From the NCBI GenBank assembly GCA_022825595.1, contig JAJDWM010000603.1:1-33589 (forward strand): a stretch of 33,589 bases of DNA, in the 5' to 3' direction. Both the position numbers and the translations under genes were made by a program. The notes below the pieces were generated by a model that saw nothing but the letters and a program-made list of their open reading frames with translations, made no database searches and was not told where the DNA came from. Origin of the DNA: Bryobacterales bacterium (GTDB lineage Bacteria > Acidobacteriota > Terriglobia > Bryobacterales > UBA6623). Shown here in pieces: positions 1 to 7,809 of the stretch. How positions within the stretch are numbered: position 1 is the stretch's first letter; each line of letters opens with the position of its first letter.

Positions 1-145
1 TCGCGCCGAGCTGGTCCTCATCGCCCCATCGGCCCCAGTTTGAGAGGGACTCCATCCAAGCGTCCACATCAGCCTTGGTGACCGTGGGCTGTCCATTCGC
101 GCAGGCCAAGACGGCCAAGATCGTCGGAAACAACAGCTTTCTCAT
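1..145 (-). CDS. Cyclase-family (kynurenine formamidase-like) protein, N-terminal fragment
   Basis: Reading the minus strand from an ATG at 143-145 gives 48 codons that run off the left edge of the window. The first ~20 residues (MRKLLFPTILAVLACANGQ) are a signal peptide; the V-L-A-C stretch could serve as a lipobox, so a lipoprotein is possible. After it come 'WMESLSNWGRWGDEDQLGA', which matches the characteristic N-terminal 'LSNWGRWGxDDxLGTLN' of the PF04199 cyclase family. Family members are metal-dependent hydrolases related to kynurenine formamidase and isatin hydrolase; the metal-binding HxGTHxD motif would lie outside the window. No Shine-Dalgarno sequence is evident before the ATG. 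The substrate cannot be predicted from this fragment. The call rests on one short but distinctive motif. Confidence 0.7.
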   Translation of the reverse strand, partial: MRKLLFPTILAVLACANGQPTVTKADVDAWMESLSNWGRWGDEDQLGA

Positions 146-467
146 AGCGTCAATCAGGTTACAGCACGCAAGGCGGGCTCTCGGCCGCTGTCGCTAGATC
201 GCGTCGGCTGCCTAGATCGGCGCTCGCGGAAGGGAGGCGTAGGGAGAACAGACCGACAACTTCCGTGCAATCGGCTACCCCTTACGAGCGCCACTGCAAC
301 ACCGCGGGGTCGGCGTCTGGTTCCCTAGTTGTACCGTCGGAGCGAATTGCAGCGACTCCGTGTTCCTGCCGGTGGCCAGGTGGCACTGGCGCGCCGGCGC
401 AGGGCGACTGGGGCATCACCGCTCGTAGCCTCGTGCCGCTTGCACGAGGGTAGAGCAAGGAATGGCC
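146..467. other. Intergenic region, no gene seen
   Basis: This gap of 322 bases lies between the start of the cyclase-family gene and the end of the ATPase operon, both on the minus strand. It would hold the cyclase promoter on its left side. Short open frames exist here but none has a ribosome binding site or a recognisable product. The only clear structure is the inverted repeat at 429-449, listed separately. Confidence 0.6.
429..449 (-). terminator. Stem-loop 3' of the ATPase operon, candidate terminator
   Basis: A perfect inverted repeat with 8-bp arms, CCTCGTGC at 429-436 and GCACGAGG at 442-449, encloses a 5-base loop. It begins 18 bases beyond the TAA stop codon (468-470) of the minus-strand ATPase/TPR gene, where a transcript end is expected. 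No run of T follows on the minus strand, so it is not a textbook intrinsic terminator; it could act with Rho or protect the 3' end. Confidence 0.45.
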
Positions 468-3356
468 TTACGGTGAACCCAACTCCCTCAGTCTCGTTAA
501 GCTCAGACGTATGTCTTTGGCGACTTCGGCAACTTCTCGTGCAACTTTGGTCTCGAGGCCGCTTTCCTGCCGCAAGGCGGTGACCAAGGGGAACAAGCGG
601 TTCACGGCTGGAGACTCCTCAACCAACGCAAGGACGCGCTTGGGTCCGAATCGGACCGTGAATGCCAATAGCCCTTCGATACTCATCGATGGGAGGACCT
701 CGAACCTTGGCAGCAGTTCGAGCATCGCAGCAAGTTCAGACGCGTAGCCGAGTTCGTTCTGGCAGGCAAAGTAGCCTTCTGCTCGAAGGAGGTGAGCAAG
801 AACGAGGCTATCAGTTGGTTTAGCAGAGAATTCCCTTAGCACCCTGCCTGCTGTGCTTATGGCGGCCTCTGATTGACCCGTTCGCAACTCCGCTTTCGCC
901 TTTTCGAGAAGTGTGTTACCCACCATTTCAAGGATCGGTGCAGACGTGCTTCCGCTGAACCGGTCGCTGAAGTCTTCAATCGCAGCGTATCCCTCCTCGA
1001 GGCGGTCCGCTCGCACTAGCGAAGTGCCCCTATTCGCGTAGGCTGGGGCCAAGAGTTCGTCCATCTCTGGTGAATCGTGCGAGGAAAACCTGCGGATCAC
1101 AGATTCGTAGGCATCCAGAGCTTCGCGGGGTCTGTCTAGGCATTCGAGCATAACTCCGCGGTTCGTGGAGGCCGCTGCCAAGTGGTTGGCAATGTCCGGT
1201 GGGGTACCATCACTTTCGAAACGCTTGAGCAGGTCTTCAAAACAAGCGAGAGCGTCTTGGAAGCGGCCACTGTCCGCCATAGCCCCTCCCTTGTGGAGAA
1301 TCGCCGTGGCTACAGGCTCAGCGACTTCCGGCACTGGGCTCGACCCGAAGCGAGCGACCACCGCATCGTATCCGGCACACGCGTCTTCAGTCCGTCCTCC
1401 CTCTTCCAGCACCTTGGCCTTCGCCAGTAGGGCCCGCGCGACAGGCTCCTGCACCTCGTCGGCATCGCTGGACCCGAATCGTTCGAACACCTGTTCAAAG
1501 ACGGCAACCGCCTCCCTTGGCCGGTTCAGTTCCGCGAGAGCCACGCCCTTGTTGTAGAGCACCTGCGACCGCTGCTTGTCGGTCGCCTCCGAATCACCCC
1601 GCTCGAAGCGATCCGAAAACGCCTCGCTGACCGAAACGATCTTCGTGTCGCGCCCTAGTTGGGCCAACACGGCAACCTTGTTGGCGAGTATCTCGGCGAT
1701 CGTCGTCGAGATCTCGGGACCGTTGAGGGCCTCGTACCGATTCAGTGCCGCATCACAGACGCCGAGCGCGTCCTCAGGGCGCCCGGAGCGGGCCAGGGCG
1801 ACCGACTTCGCGGATAGCGCGTTCGCCATAAGGCGGGAAGAGTTGGGCGTGTCCAAGTCGACAAGAAGGACTTGGACCTTTTCGCAGACGGCAATCGCCC
1901 TGTCATACTGCCCGTCCTTGAGTAGTTGAGCGGCCTTGGCCACAAGGTTGCCCGCCCTCGATTCACGGGGGTCGGCAGTCATTTTGGATGTCCCAGTGGC
2001 TTCGAGGGCCTTGGTTACCCTGGCCTTCGCATTCGAAGTTGCCCCACCAGCGCCGAGAGTCATCCCCAGTCCAGCCATTCCACCCTTGCGGCTCGTCTTG
2101 TCAGTCAGGAGTTGAAGTGCCTGCTTCATCGCTGCTAGGAGCTTCCCTTCGGCGGCTCTCGTCTTCGCAGCGATCCGCTCACGGATACCGACGAGCTCCG
2201 AGTGGGAATAGAATGCCGTCATGAAGTGGACCAATGCTTGGACCACCCGATTCATGCCCCTCCCGCGTCGTAACAGGTAGTAGATGTTGTACATGCGCTC
2301 GGCAAGGTAGTACTCCTTTCGCCGAGGGGTGCCACCCGCGTGGATGACCGCGCCCCGATCAACCAGCCGTCTCAGGATCGCGCTGCAGTGGCTGGTTCTC
2401 AGTCTCGACCTAGCCGAGACCTGCCTCGCAGTTGCGGGCTTCCAGAGCCTTGCCAGAGCCAAGTAGACACGTCGATCCTGGACGCCCAAGGCTTCGAGAT
2501 GGCTTCGGAAGTACTCAGTGTGGTCGTCGACTAGACTCAACAGATTGTCCATGAGTTCGTGGAATGACAGCCGCGAGCCAAACTCGGCGACAATCGCGAC
2601 TAGGCGGGGACTTCCTCCGGTGAGTATCTCGAGCGACCGAATCGCTTGAGTGTCCGCATCACGGTCCGAGACGCTCCTCCACAAGACAGCGCAGGACTCG
2701 GTGTCAAGGCGCTTTAACGTATGCACCTGGAATAGCTCGTAGAGTGCTCGCTCCGAGTTCTCGATCTCCTCGAATCGGCTGGTCGCGCTCCCCATCAGGA
2801 GTATTCCAGGTTCACACTGCAGGGTCTTCCGCAGTTGCCACCCGACCCCGGGATCACCAATGTCGTCGAACAGGGTGTTCAGATTCTCGACAAACAGCAC
2901 CAAGCGCTTTCCTAGGCTGTCGGCGAAGTCCAGAATCGCCGCGAGGCAGAAGTCGGCGAGGATCCGGTCGTCCGCGACGGTCTGCAGTTCCTCGTAAGTG
3001 CGCTTGAGGTCGGTATCGGTTTCAACGTGCGATGCCTGGTCGGCAAGTTGCAGAAGGCACTCAAGCCAGAATTCGCCGCAAGTGGAGACTTCGTAGATCT
3101 CTTCGGGGAACACTACAGGAAACCACGCTTCGCGCAGAGCCGCGTCCCTCCTGACTTCGGCTGCGACACGCAGCAGCAGGGTCGTCTTTCCCGAGCCCCG
3201 GGGCCCGATCACGATTGCATGGGGATTCGAGTTTCCCGTGCTCTCCTGGAGCGCTTCGACCAGAAGTGCGAACTCGCCGATCCGCACGCAGAAGGAATCC
3301 ACGAGTTCTTGGTCGGTGAGGAATCCCGGATTGTATTTCTTGATCTTGCGGTTCAT
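468..3356 (-). CDS. P-loop ATPase with winged helix and TPR-like repeat array
   Basis: A predicted cytoplasmic protein of 962 residues without signal peptide. The N-terminal part is a STAND/AAA-like NTPase: Walker A GPRGSGKTT at 51-59 and a Walker B strand RLVLFVENLN at 151-160, in which Glu-Asn stands where Asp-Glu is usual. A winged-helix region follows at about 290-360, ending in 'KEYYLAERMYNIYYLLRRG', as in COG1672-type ATPases. After a Gly-rich linker (~425-440), residues ~465-860 form TPR-like repeats of about 43 residues, each with 'RF(G/S)SS..pe' and 'g R .. A l . . y' positions. It is the second gene of an operon with the 413-residue ATPase, 20 bases downstream; a TAGGAG overlapping the previous stop lies 17 bases before the ATG, so coupled translation is likely. 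The repeats suggest a protein-binding or sensing arm. To my memory, homologues of this pair occur together in diverse bacteria; the function is unknown to me, and a defence or signalling role is inference. Confidence 0.85.
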   Translation of the reverse strand: MNRKIKKYNPGFLTDQELVDSFCVRIGEFALLVEALQESTGNSNPHAIVIGPRGSGKTTLLLRVAAEVRRDAALREAWFPVVFPEEIYEVSTCGEFWLECLLQLADQASHVETDTDLKRTYEELQTVADDRILADFCLAAILDFADSLGKRLVLFVENLNTLFDDIGDPGVGWQLRKTLQCEPGILLMGSATSRFEEIENSERALYELFQVHTLKRLDTESCAVLWRSVSDRDADTQAIRSLEILTGGSPRLVAIVAEFGSRLSFHELMDNLLSLVDDHTEYFRSHLEALGVQDRRVYLALARLWKPATARQVSARSRLRTSHCSAILRRLVDRGAVIHAGGTPRRKEYYLAERMYNIYYLLRRGRGMNRVVQALVHFMTAFYSHSELVGIRERIAAKTRAAEGKLLAAMKQALQLLTDKTSRKGGMAGLGMTLGAGGATSNAKARVTKALEATGTSKMTADPRESRAGNLVAKAAQLLKDGQYDRAIAVCEKVQVLLVDLDTPNSSRLMANALSAKSVALARSGRPEDALGVCDAALNRYEALNGPEISTTIAEILANKVAVLAQLGRDTKIVSVSEAFSDRFERGDSEATDKQRSQVLYNKGVALAELNRPREAVAVFEQVFERFGSSDADEVQEPVARALLAKAKVLEEGGRTEDACAGYDAVVARFGSSPVPEVAEPVATAILHKGGAMADSGRFQDALACFEDLLKRFESDGTPPDIANHLAAASTNRGVMLECLDRPREALDAYESVIRRFSSHDSPEMDELLAPAYANRGTSLVRADRLEEGYAAIEDFSDRFSGSTSAPILEMVGNTLLEKAKAELRTGQSEAAISTAGRVLREFSAKPTDSLVLAHLLRAEGYFACQNELGYASELAAMLELLPRFEVLPSMSIEGLLAFTVRFGPKRVLALVEESPAVNRLFPLVTALRQESGLETKVAREVAEVAKDIRLSLTRLRELGSP

Positions 3357-3376
3357 GTGGCTCTCGTTGCAGGCTC

Positions 3377-4618
3377 CTAGGTTCCGGAGAGAGGATGGAT
3401 CGGCAGGCCTTGCCTAGCGCGCTGCCAGTCTTCCAGCAGCCCCGACGTGAAACAATAGCCCTCACGGCGCTTGTCGAAGTAACCGTCCTGTTCGAGTACG
3501 TCCAGCACGAACGGGAGCGAATCTGCGGCCGGGTCATGGGCCGCATCCAAGATCCGCCTGTAGTCTTTGATCGATTGCGGTCGGAGCAGTCCTCCCCTCG
3601 CAGCACGCGCCAGCAGTTCGAGGGCGACCGTGAATCTGTTGGGGCCCAGCACAAGCTTCAGCCGATCCTCAAAGTGGTCCATGTCGATTCGACCCCTTGC
3701 CCCGAGCATGTCCTCGCGATAGGCCCTGTCAGCGTCCTCAAGGGTGGCCTCGGATCGGCGTGCGATTGTCAAGCGCCTGTGGAGAGCGTCAAAGAACTGC
3801 TGGACATGGTGGGGAATGCAGGATCTCAGGCGATCGCAGACCACGTCTCGGACCTCGCGGGGAAGGTGCACGTGGTAGGACGCCGCGAGGGCTGCCAAGC
3901 ACTCGGAAGCTGTCGACCTGCTCCAAGGCTTCAGTTCGAAATTGGAGAAGACGTTCATCGCCGCGCTCAGTCCAACCCGCCTGAGGATCGGCGCGATCCC
4001 AACGCTTCCCGACACGATGAAGCAAAGTCGGCCGCGGTGCTCTTGGGCGTTCCGCCGGAACCACGAAAGGAACTCATCCGCCGCTGCAACATCCTCGGCT
4101 TGCTGCCGGTCGGACCGTCCCTTGAGGATTCTGTTGATCAGCAGCGGCAGCTCGTCGATTGCGAGCACCACCAAGTCGCTGCCCCTTGTCAGGTCTCTCA
4201 ACAACCGATCCCCCTTCCGCTTCCAGTTGCCGACGTGGATGTCCGCCCGGAGGTGGAATCGCATCTCCTCGTACTGCCCTCCCACTTGGATGTTTCTGAA
4301 CCTTGCCAATAGAGCGCGAGGAGACTCCAAGGCCCTCCGTCGAATCGATCTCAGGGACCGAGATGCCACTGAGATCTCCACGATCGCGTCCGCAGGATCC
4401 CTTGCATCTTCGAGGTCCACGAAGCATGTCTTGATTCCAGGGCTGCCATTCAGACCCCGGAGCAGTTCGCGGACGAGGCTAGTCTTGCCCATCCGCCGCT
4501 GGGCTGTGAGCAGGGTGTGGGTCCCATCCTGGACATACTCCCGCAACGCGGCAATTTCGTCCTCGCGGTTGAAGAATCGGTCGCCGTCGACCCAATTTCC
4601 AACGGTCTTCTTAAGCAT
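3377..4618 (-). CDS. COG1672-like P-loop ATPase, first gene of paired ATPase operon
   Basis: A predicted cytoplasmic protein of 413 residues. It has Walker A in the form AQRRMGKTSL (39-48), as in the archaeal-type ATPase family (PF01637/COG1672, STAND superclass), a standard Walker B LVVLAIDELPLL (149-160, Asp155-Glu156) and a sensor-1-like strand LCFIVSGS (198-205). The C-terminal ~80 residues end in 'DGYFDKRREGYCF.SGLLEDW', resembling the end of a winged-helix domain. The ATG at 4616-4618 is preceded by AGGAGG (4623-4628) at a 4-base gap, the clearest ribosome binding site in this part of the window. It lies directly upstream of the larger ATPase/TPR gene. Two different P-loop ATPases made from one transcript suggest that they act together, perhaps as a hetero-complex. 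No nuclease, protease or membrane effector domain is visible in either. Biological role unknown. Confidence 0.85.
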   Translation of the reverse strand: MLKKTVGNWVDGDRFFNREDEIAALREYVQDGTHTLLTAQRRMGKTSLVRELLRGLNGSPGIKTCFVDLEDARDPADAIVEISVASRSLRSIRRRALESPRALLARFRNIQVGGQYEEMRFHLRADIHVGNWKRKGDRLLRDLTRGSDLVVLAIDELPLLINRILKGRSDRQQAEDVAAADEFLSWFRRNAQEHRGRLCFIVSGSVGIAPILRRVGLSAAMNVFSNFELKPWSRSTASECLAALAASYHVHLPREVRDVVCDRLRSCIPHHVQQFFDALHRRLTIARRSEATLEDADRAYREDMLGARGRIDMDHFEDRLKLVLGPNRFTVALELLARAARGGLLRPQSIKDYRRILDAAHDPAADSLPFVLDVLEQDGYFDKRREGYCFTSGLLEDWQRARQGLPIHPLSGT

Positions 4619-4653
4619 TCGTCCTCCTTAAGCCCAACTGGCTCCCAATGTTT

Positions 4654-4697
4654 TTGTTGCCAACAATTATATTGGCACAAGTCGGGGGGATCGTCAA
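4654..4697 (-). promoter_or_regulatory. Promoter and palindromic operator of the ATPase operon
   Basis: On the minus strand a perfect -10 hexamer TATAAT (4666-4671) follows a TTGACG -35 (4692-4697) with a 20-base spacer, longer than the usual 17. Just downstream of the -10 is a 6-1-6 palindrome, TTGTTGCCAACAA (4654-4666). A second half-site TTGGCACAA (4672-4680) lies upstream of the -10, so TTGT(T)GCCAA...TTGGCACAA brackets it. This stretch is AT-rich compared with its surroundings. A repressor site overlapping the core promoter, or an activator that untwists a long spacer as MerR-type regulators do, would fit. The regulator is not encoded nearby. Confidence 0.55.
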
Positions 4698-5415
4698 GCG
4701 GTTGCCAGCTCGAGAGCGCGAATTGACCGATCCGGGCCCTCCCATGCGCCGTCCGACCGGAGAGTACCCGTAACTGCGAGACGCATCCTGAGGGTGTGCG
4801 GGGGACCAAGTGGAGGCTCCCTGCCGGGAGTTTCGAGGGATCCACGGCCTTCACGCTGCTCATCTTCAAGCTCCTCGTCGCCTTGGCTGTGTCTCTGGCG
4901 GTCGTGCGGCTCATTGGCCGTTTGAACGCCTCGATCCTTCGTCGAGTCGTGGCCGAGCAACTAAGCGGGTCCCGGCACCTACCTTTCCGGGCTCGGGAAG
5001 TGTATTGGCGGTGTCTCCGGAGGGGTTCAGGCCGGAAGCTGAAACGCTACGAGTCGGCACTTCGGAGGGACGGAGAAGTGCCCGTGCCCTCGCCGGAACG
5101 ATGGAATCCAGAGGTGTCCTTAGTGACCACCGGAATTGCGGCAAGGGCCTAGCCCGAGACCTCGACATCGCGGACGAGGCGCACCTGCACTTCCCGCACC
5201 GCAATGACCTACCGGCCCCCTCAGAACGCTGTTGCACAGACATGGATCACTCGTCCGCCGCCCCAAACACGCCGACTGGATTCCTAGCCCTCCATGAGCC
5301 GAAGGGCCGTTGTCTAGGCGGCGGTTGAACGGGTCGGCGCCACCCACATACACTCGGTACGTGGCGCCTGTCCGGCGCCCGACCCCCGAACTATGGGACA
5401 GAAGGAGGCACAGGC
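4698..5415. other. Intergenic region between divergent operons, with a 5' stem-loop
   Basis: About 720 bases separate the minus-strand ATPase operon from the plus-strand oxidoreductase operon. Overlapping open frames exist on both strands, including a 118-codon frame at 4796-5152 with one hydrophobic stretch, but none has a good ribosome binding site or recognisable family. At 5363-5379 GGCGCC-TGTCC-GGCGCC can form a 6-bp stem with a 5-base loop in the presumed leader of the oxidoreductase gene. Nothing else is clear. Confidence 0.5.
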
Positions 5416-6561
5416 ATGAGCAAGGTGCGCGTCGCCGTGATAGGAACCGGCTTTGTGGGCAGGGTCCACGTAGAGAACATCCGTCGCCAGACGGATGCCG
5501 AGATCGTCGCGATTGCCGACCAGAACGACGAGTTGGCCGCGAGCTTCGGAGGGGCCTTGGGCATAGCCCGCGCCACCGGCGACTACCGCGAACTGCTGGC
5601 CGACGCGTCGATTGACGCGGTCCACATCTGCACGCCGAACCACACGCACTTCCCGATCGCGCGCGACGCGATCAGCGCCGGCAAGCACGTGATCTGCGAG
5701 AAGCCGCTGGCCATGACGTCGCAGGAGGCAGCCGCCTTGGTGGACTTGGCCCGCGAGAAGGGCGTTGTCAACGCGACCAGCTACAACCTGCGCTTCTACC
5801 CCAATGCGGCGCAGATGCGCCGCATGGTGGCCACCGGAGAAGTGGGCGAAGTGCTCGCGATCCAAGGCACATACTCCCAGGATTGGCTGTTCTACGACAC
5901 GGACTACAACTGGCGCCTGGAGCCGGAGGTCGGCGGCGTGTCGCGCGCAATGGCCGACATCGGCTCCCACTGGTGCGACTTGGCGGAGCACGTCACAGGC
6001 AGGCGCATCCAGGCCGTTTGCGCCGAATTGGCCACGTTCCACCCCGTGCGAAAGAAACCGAAGCGGGCCATCGAGACATACGCCGGCAAGATGCTGAAGC
6101 CGGAGGACTACGAGGACCGGCCCATCTCGACCGAGGACTTCGGCGCCATCCTGCTGCGCTTCGACGGCCGCATGCGCGGGGCGCTGACGATCAACCAAGT
6201 GGCCGCCGGCCGAAAGAACCGCCTGCTGATGGAGGTCTACGGCACGAAGCGCGGCCTGGCTTGGGACGGGGAGCGGCCCAACGAGCTCTGGATCGGGCGC
6301 CGCGACGGCAACAACGAGCTGCTGGTCAAGGATCCCTCCCTGCTGGAGGCGGAGGCCCGCTCGTTCGCGGACCTGCCCGGGGGGCATGCCGAAGGCTATG
6401 CCGACACCTTCAAGCAGTTCTTCCGGCGCTTCTACGCCGCCTGCCGAGACCGGTCCCGAGCGTCGGAGATCCCAGGCTTCGATGCCGGCCTTCGTCAGCT
6501 CAGGCTCGTTGAGGCAGTGCTCCGCAGCAGTGCCGAGGGCGGCTGGGTCGAACCAGAGTGA
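5416..6561 (+). CDS. Gfo/Idh/MocA family oxidoreductase
   Basis: An NAD(P)-dependent dehydrogenase of 381 residues, the usual length. The N-terminal Rossmann fold shows VAVIGTGFVGRVH with the glycine motif at 10-15, the 'ICTPNHTH' strand at 71-78 and the family's signature 'CEKPLAM' at 94-100 (Lys96 is the conserved catalytic/cofactor lysine). The C-terminal domain has 'GGVSRAMADIGSHWCDL' (173-189), which supplies the Asp and His of the sugar-binding active site. The ATG is preceded by AAGGAGG (5402-5408) at 7 bases, so the start is firm. It is followed 28 bases later by a TIM-barrel isomerase-like gene. This pairing is common in bacteria that use inositols or unusual sugars, and suggests that one enzyme oxidises and the other isomerises the same sugar. 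The substrate cannot be told from the sequence. Confidence 0.93.
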   Translation: MSKVRVAVIGTGFVGRVHVENIRRQTDAEIVAIADQNDELAASFGGALGIARATGDYRELLADASIDAVHICTPNHTHFPIARDAISAGKHVICEKPLAMTSQEAAALVDLAREKGVVNATSYNLRFYPNAAQMRRMVATGEVGEVLAIQGTYSQDWLFYDTDYNWRLEPEVGGVSRAMADIGSHWCDLAEHVTGRRIQAVCAELATFHPVRKKPKRAIETYAGKMLKPEDYEDRPISTEDFGAILLRFDGRMRGALTINQVAAGRKNRLLMEVYGTKRGLAWDGERPNELWIGRRDGNNELLVKDPSLLEAEARSFADLPGGHAEGYADTFKQFFRRFYAACRDRSRASEIPGFDAGLRQLRLVEAVLRSSAEGGWVEPE

Positions 6562-6589
6562 GCGCGCATCTCTTGTAAGATGGCCATTC

Positions 6590-7441
6590 ATGGCCGCTCT
6601 CAGTCCGCTGCAAGTAGGGTTAATGTTCTGGACCGGCGGCGTCCTCGGGGAAGACGCCACCCCGGAGGACATCGCCGCCTCTGTCGCGTCACTCGGGGTC
6701 ACCTGCGGGCAGCTCGGGGTGCACGGCGGAGCCGACCTGAGCACCGACTCTGCCCGTCGCTGGAGGGCGGCCCTGGACAGCAGCGGCATCGAAGTGGTGA
6801 CCGCATTCATGAACTTCGAGGGCGAGAGCTACGAGAGCATCCCGGTCTGCACGGCCACCGTCGGATTCGTGCCGCGCAAAACCCGCCACGAGCGGGAGGA
6901 GCGAGCACTGCAGATCTCGGACTTCGCAAAGGTCTTGGGAGTGCCCGGGATCGCGGCGCACATCGGCTGTTTGCCGAAGGATCCGGAGGACCCCGATCAC
7001 GTCGCCGTGCTGGGGCTTGTCCGACGCATCTGCGACCGCTGCGCTAGGAACGGCCAGACTTTCGCGCTGGAGACTGGGCAGGAGCCGGCAGCCGAGCTGC
7101 TCGATTTCCTGCATGCGGTCGACCGGCCCAATCTGGGAGTGAACTTTGACCCTGCCAACATGATTCTGTACGGTTCCGGGGAGCCGATGGAGGCTCTCCG
7201 AACTCTTGGTGCCCACGTAGTGACGGTGCACTGCAAGGACGGGACTTGGCCCAAGGCCAAAGGTGAGTGGGGCTGTGAGACACCCCTCGGGAGCGGAGAC
7301 GTCGGGATGGAAAGATACGTCGAGACCCTGCGGGCGGTCGGCTACACGGGCCCTCTCGTCATCGAGCGAGAGATCGTCGGCGAGGAGCAGAGAGCGGATA
7401 TCCGCCAAGCCGTGGCGCTGCTGCGACAAATCGCGGGCTAA
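6590..7441 (+). CDS. Sugar phosphate isomerase/epimerase-like TIM-barrel protein
   Basis: A protein of 283 residues from the ATG at 6590, matching the xylose-isomerase-like TIM-barrel family (PF01261; IolE/Hyi-like). Likely metal ligands at strand ends are Glu161 (FALETGQE), Asp187 (GVNFDPAN), His214 (VTVHCKDG) and Glu259 (LVIERE). The frame is open further upstream to 6386, but that part overlaps the oxidoreductase in another frame and is low-complexity, so it was not used. No Shine-Dalgarno is visible before the ATG; it lies 28 bases after the oxidoreductase stop, so both are probably co-transcribed. Family members isomerise or epimerise keto-sugars or cyclic polyols with a divalent metal. 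Exact substrate unknown. Confidence 0.88.
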   Translation: MAALSPLQVGLMFWTGGVLGEDATPEDIAASVASLGVTCGQLGVHGGADLSTDSARRWRAALDSSGIEVVTAFMNFEGESYESIPVCTATVGFVPRKTRHEREERALQISDFAKVLGVPGIAAHIGCLPKDPEDPDHVAVLGLVRRICDRCARNGQTFALETGQEPAAELLDFLHAVDRPNLGVNFDPANMILYGSGEPMEALRTLGAHVVTVHCKDGTWPKAKGEWGCETPLGSGDVGMERYVETLRAVGYTGPLVIEREIVGEEQRADIRQAVALLRQIAG

Positions 7442-7809
7442 CAGCCCACGACGCACGGGCAGCCCTCGTCGGCCCACCTACTGGAATTCCCTCCTATCTC
7501 ATCGGTCTCATCGGGAGAGACGCCCCGTCCCGCCGACACTGCACCTCGGCGCGAGCCGACCCTGCGTGCAATCGGTGGTGTGCTGCCAGAGCGACCGTTG
7601 GAGCCGGGTCCGGCCAAAGTCGCCGATCGCCCCGCGATCGGCACGGAGCGCTGCCGGTGGCGTGGCTCACATCCCGCCGCCCGTGCCCGGTCTGATGGGA
7701 TCGACCATGGCGGGTGCCTTCTGGTGAACCGCCTGGTTGCCCATTCCCAGAGAATGGCCGGAGCGGCCTGCCTGTGCGTTACGATTCCACGAGGACGGGA
7801 CGTGCCGGA
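7442..7809. other. Intergenic region upstream of the helicase
   Basis: A gap of 368 bases between the TIM-barrel gene and the most likely helicase start. The helicase frame is open through its right part (from 7714), but that section has no family resemblance. The one notable element is the strong inverted repeat at 7622-7642, listed separately. No other gene is supported. Confidence 0.5.
7622..7642. repeat. Perfect 9-bp inverted repeat (stem-loop)
   Basis: GCCGATCGC (7622-7630), a CCC loop, then GCGATCGGC (7634-7642): nine perfect base pairs with a 3-base loop, the strongest hairpin I found in a gap of this window. It lies 180 bases after the isomerase stop and about 170 before the helicase start. 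No T-run follows on either strand. It could be a Rho-assisted terminator, an mRNA-stabilising hairpin or a dispersed palindromic element. Confidence 0.5.

Noticed and set aside
3395-4312. Plus-strand 305-codon open frame across the smaller ATPase gene
   Set aside because: It lies antisense to a gene with clear Walker motifs; its product has no recognisable features.
4796-5152. 118-codon plus-strand frame with a hydrophobic stretch (TLLIFKLLVALAVSLAVV)
   Set aside because: It has a GTG start with poorly spaced purines and an Arg-rich remainder, overlaps other open frames and matches no family; it could be a remnant but is not supportable.
6386-6589. Upstream extension of the TIM-barrel gene
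   Set aside because: Overlaps the oxidoreductase, is Ser/Pro-rich and precedes the start of family similarity.
5314-6810. Minus-strand 498-codon open frame across the oxidoreductase
   Set aside because: It is a shadow of the high-GC coding strand opposite; no family resemblance.
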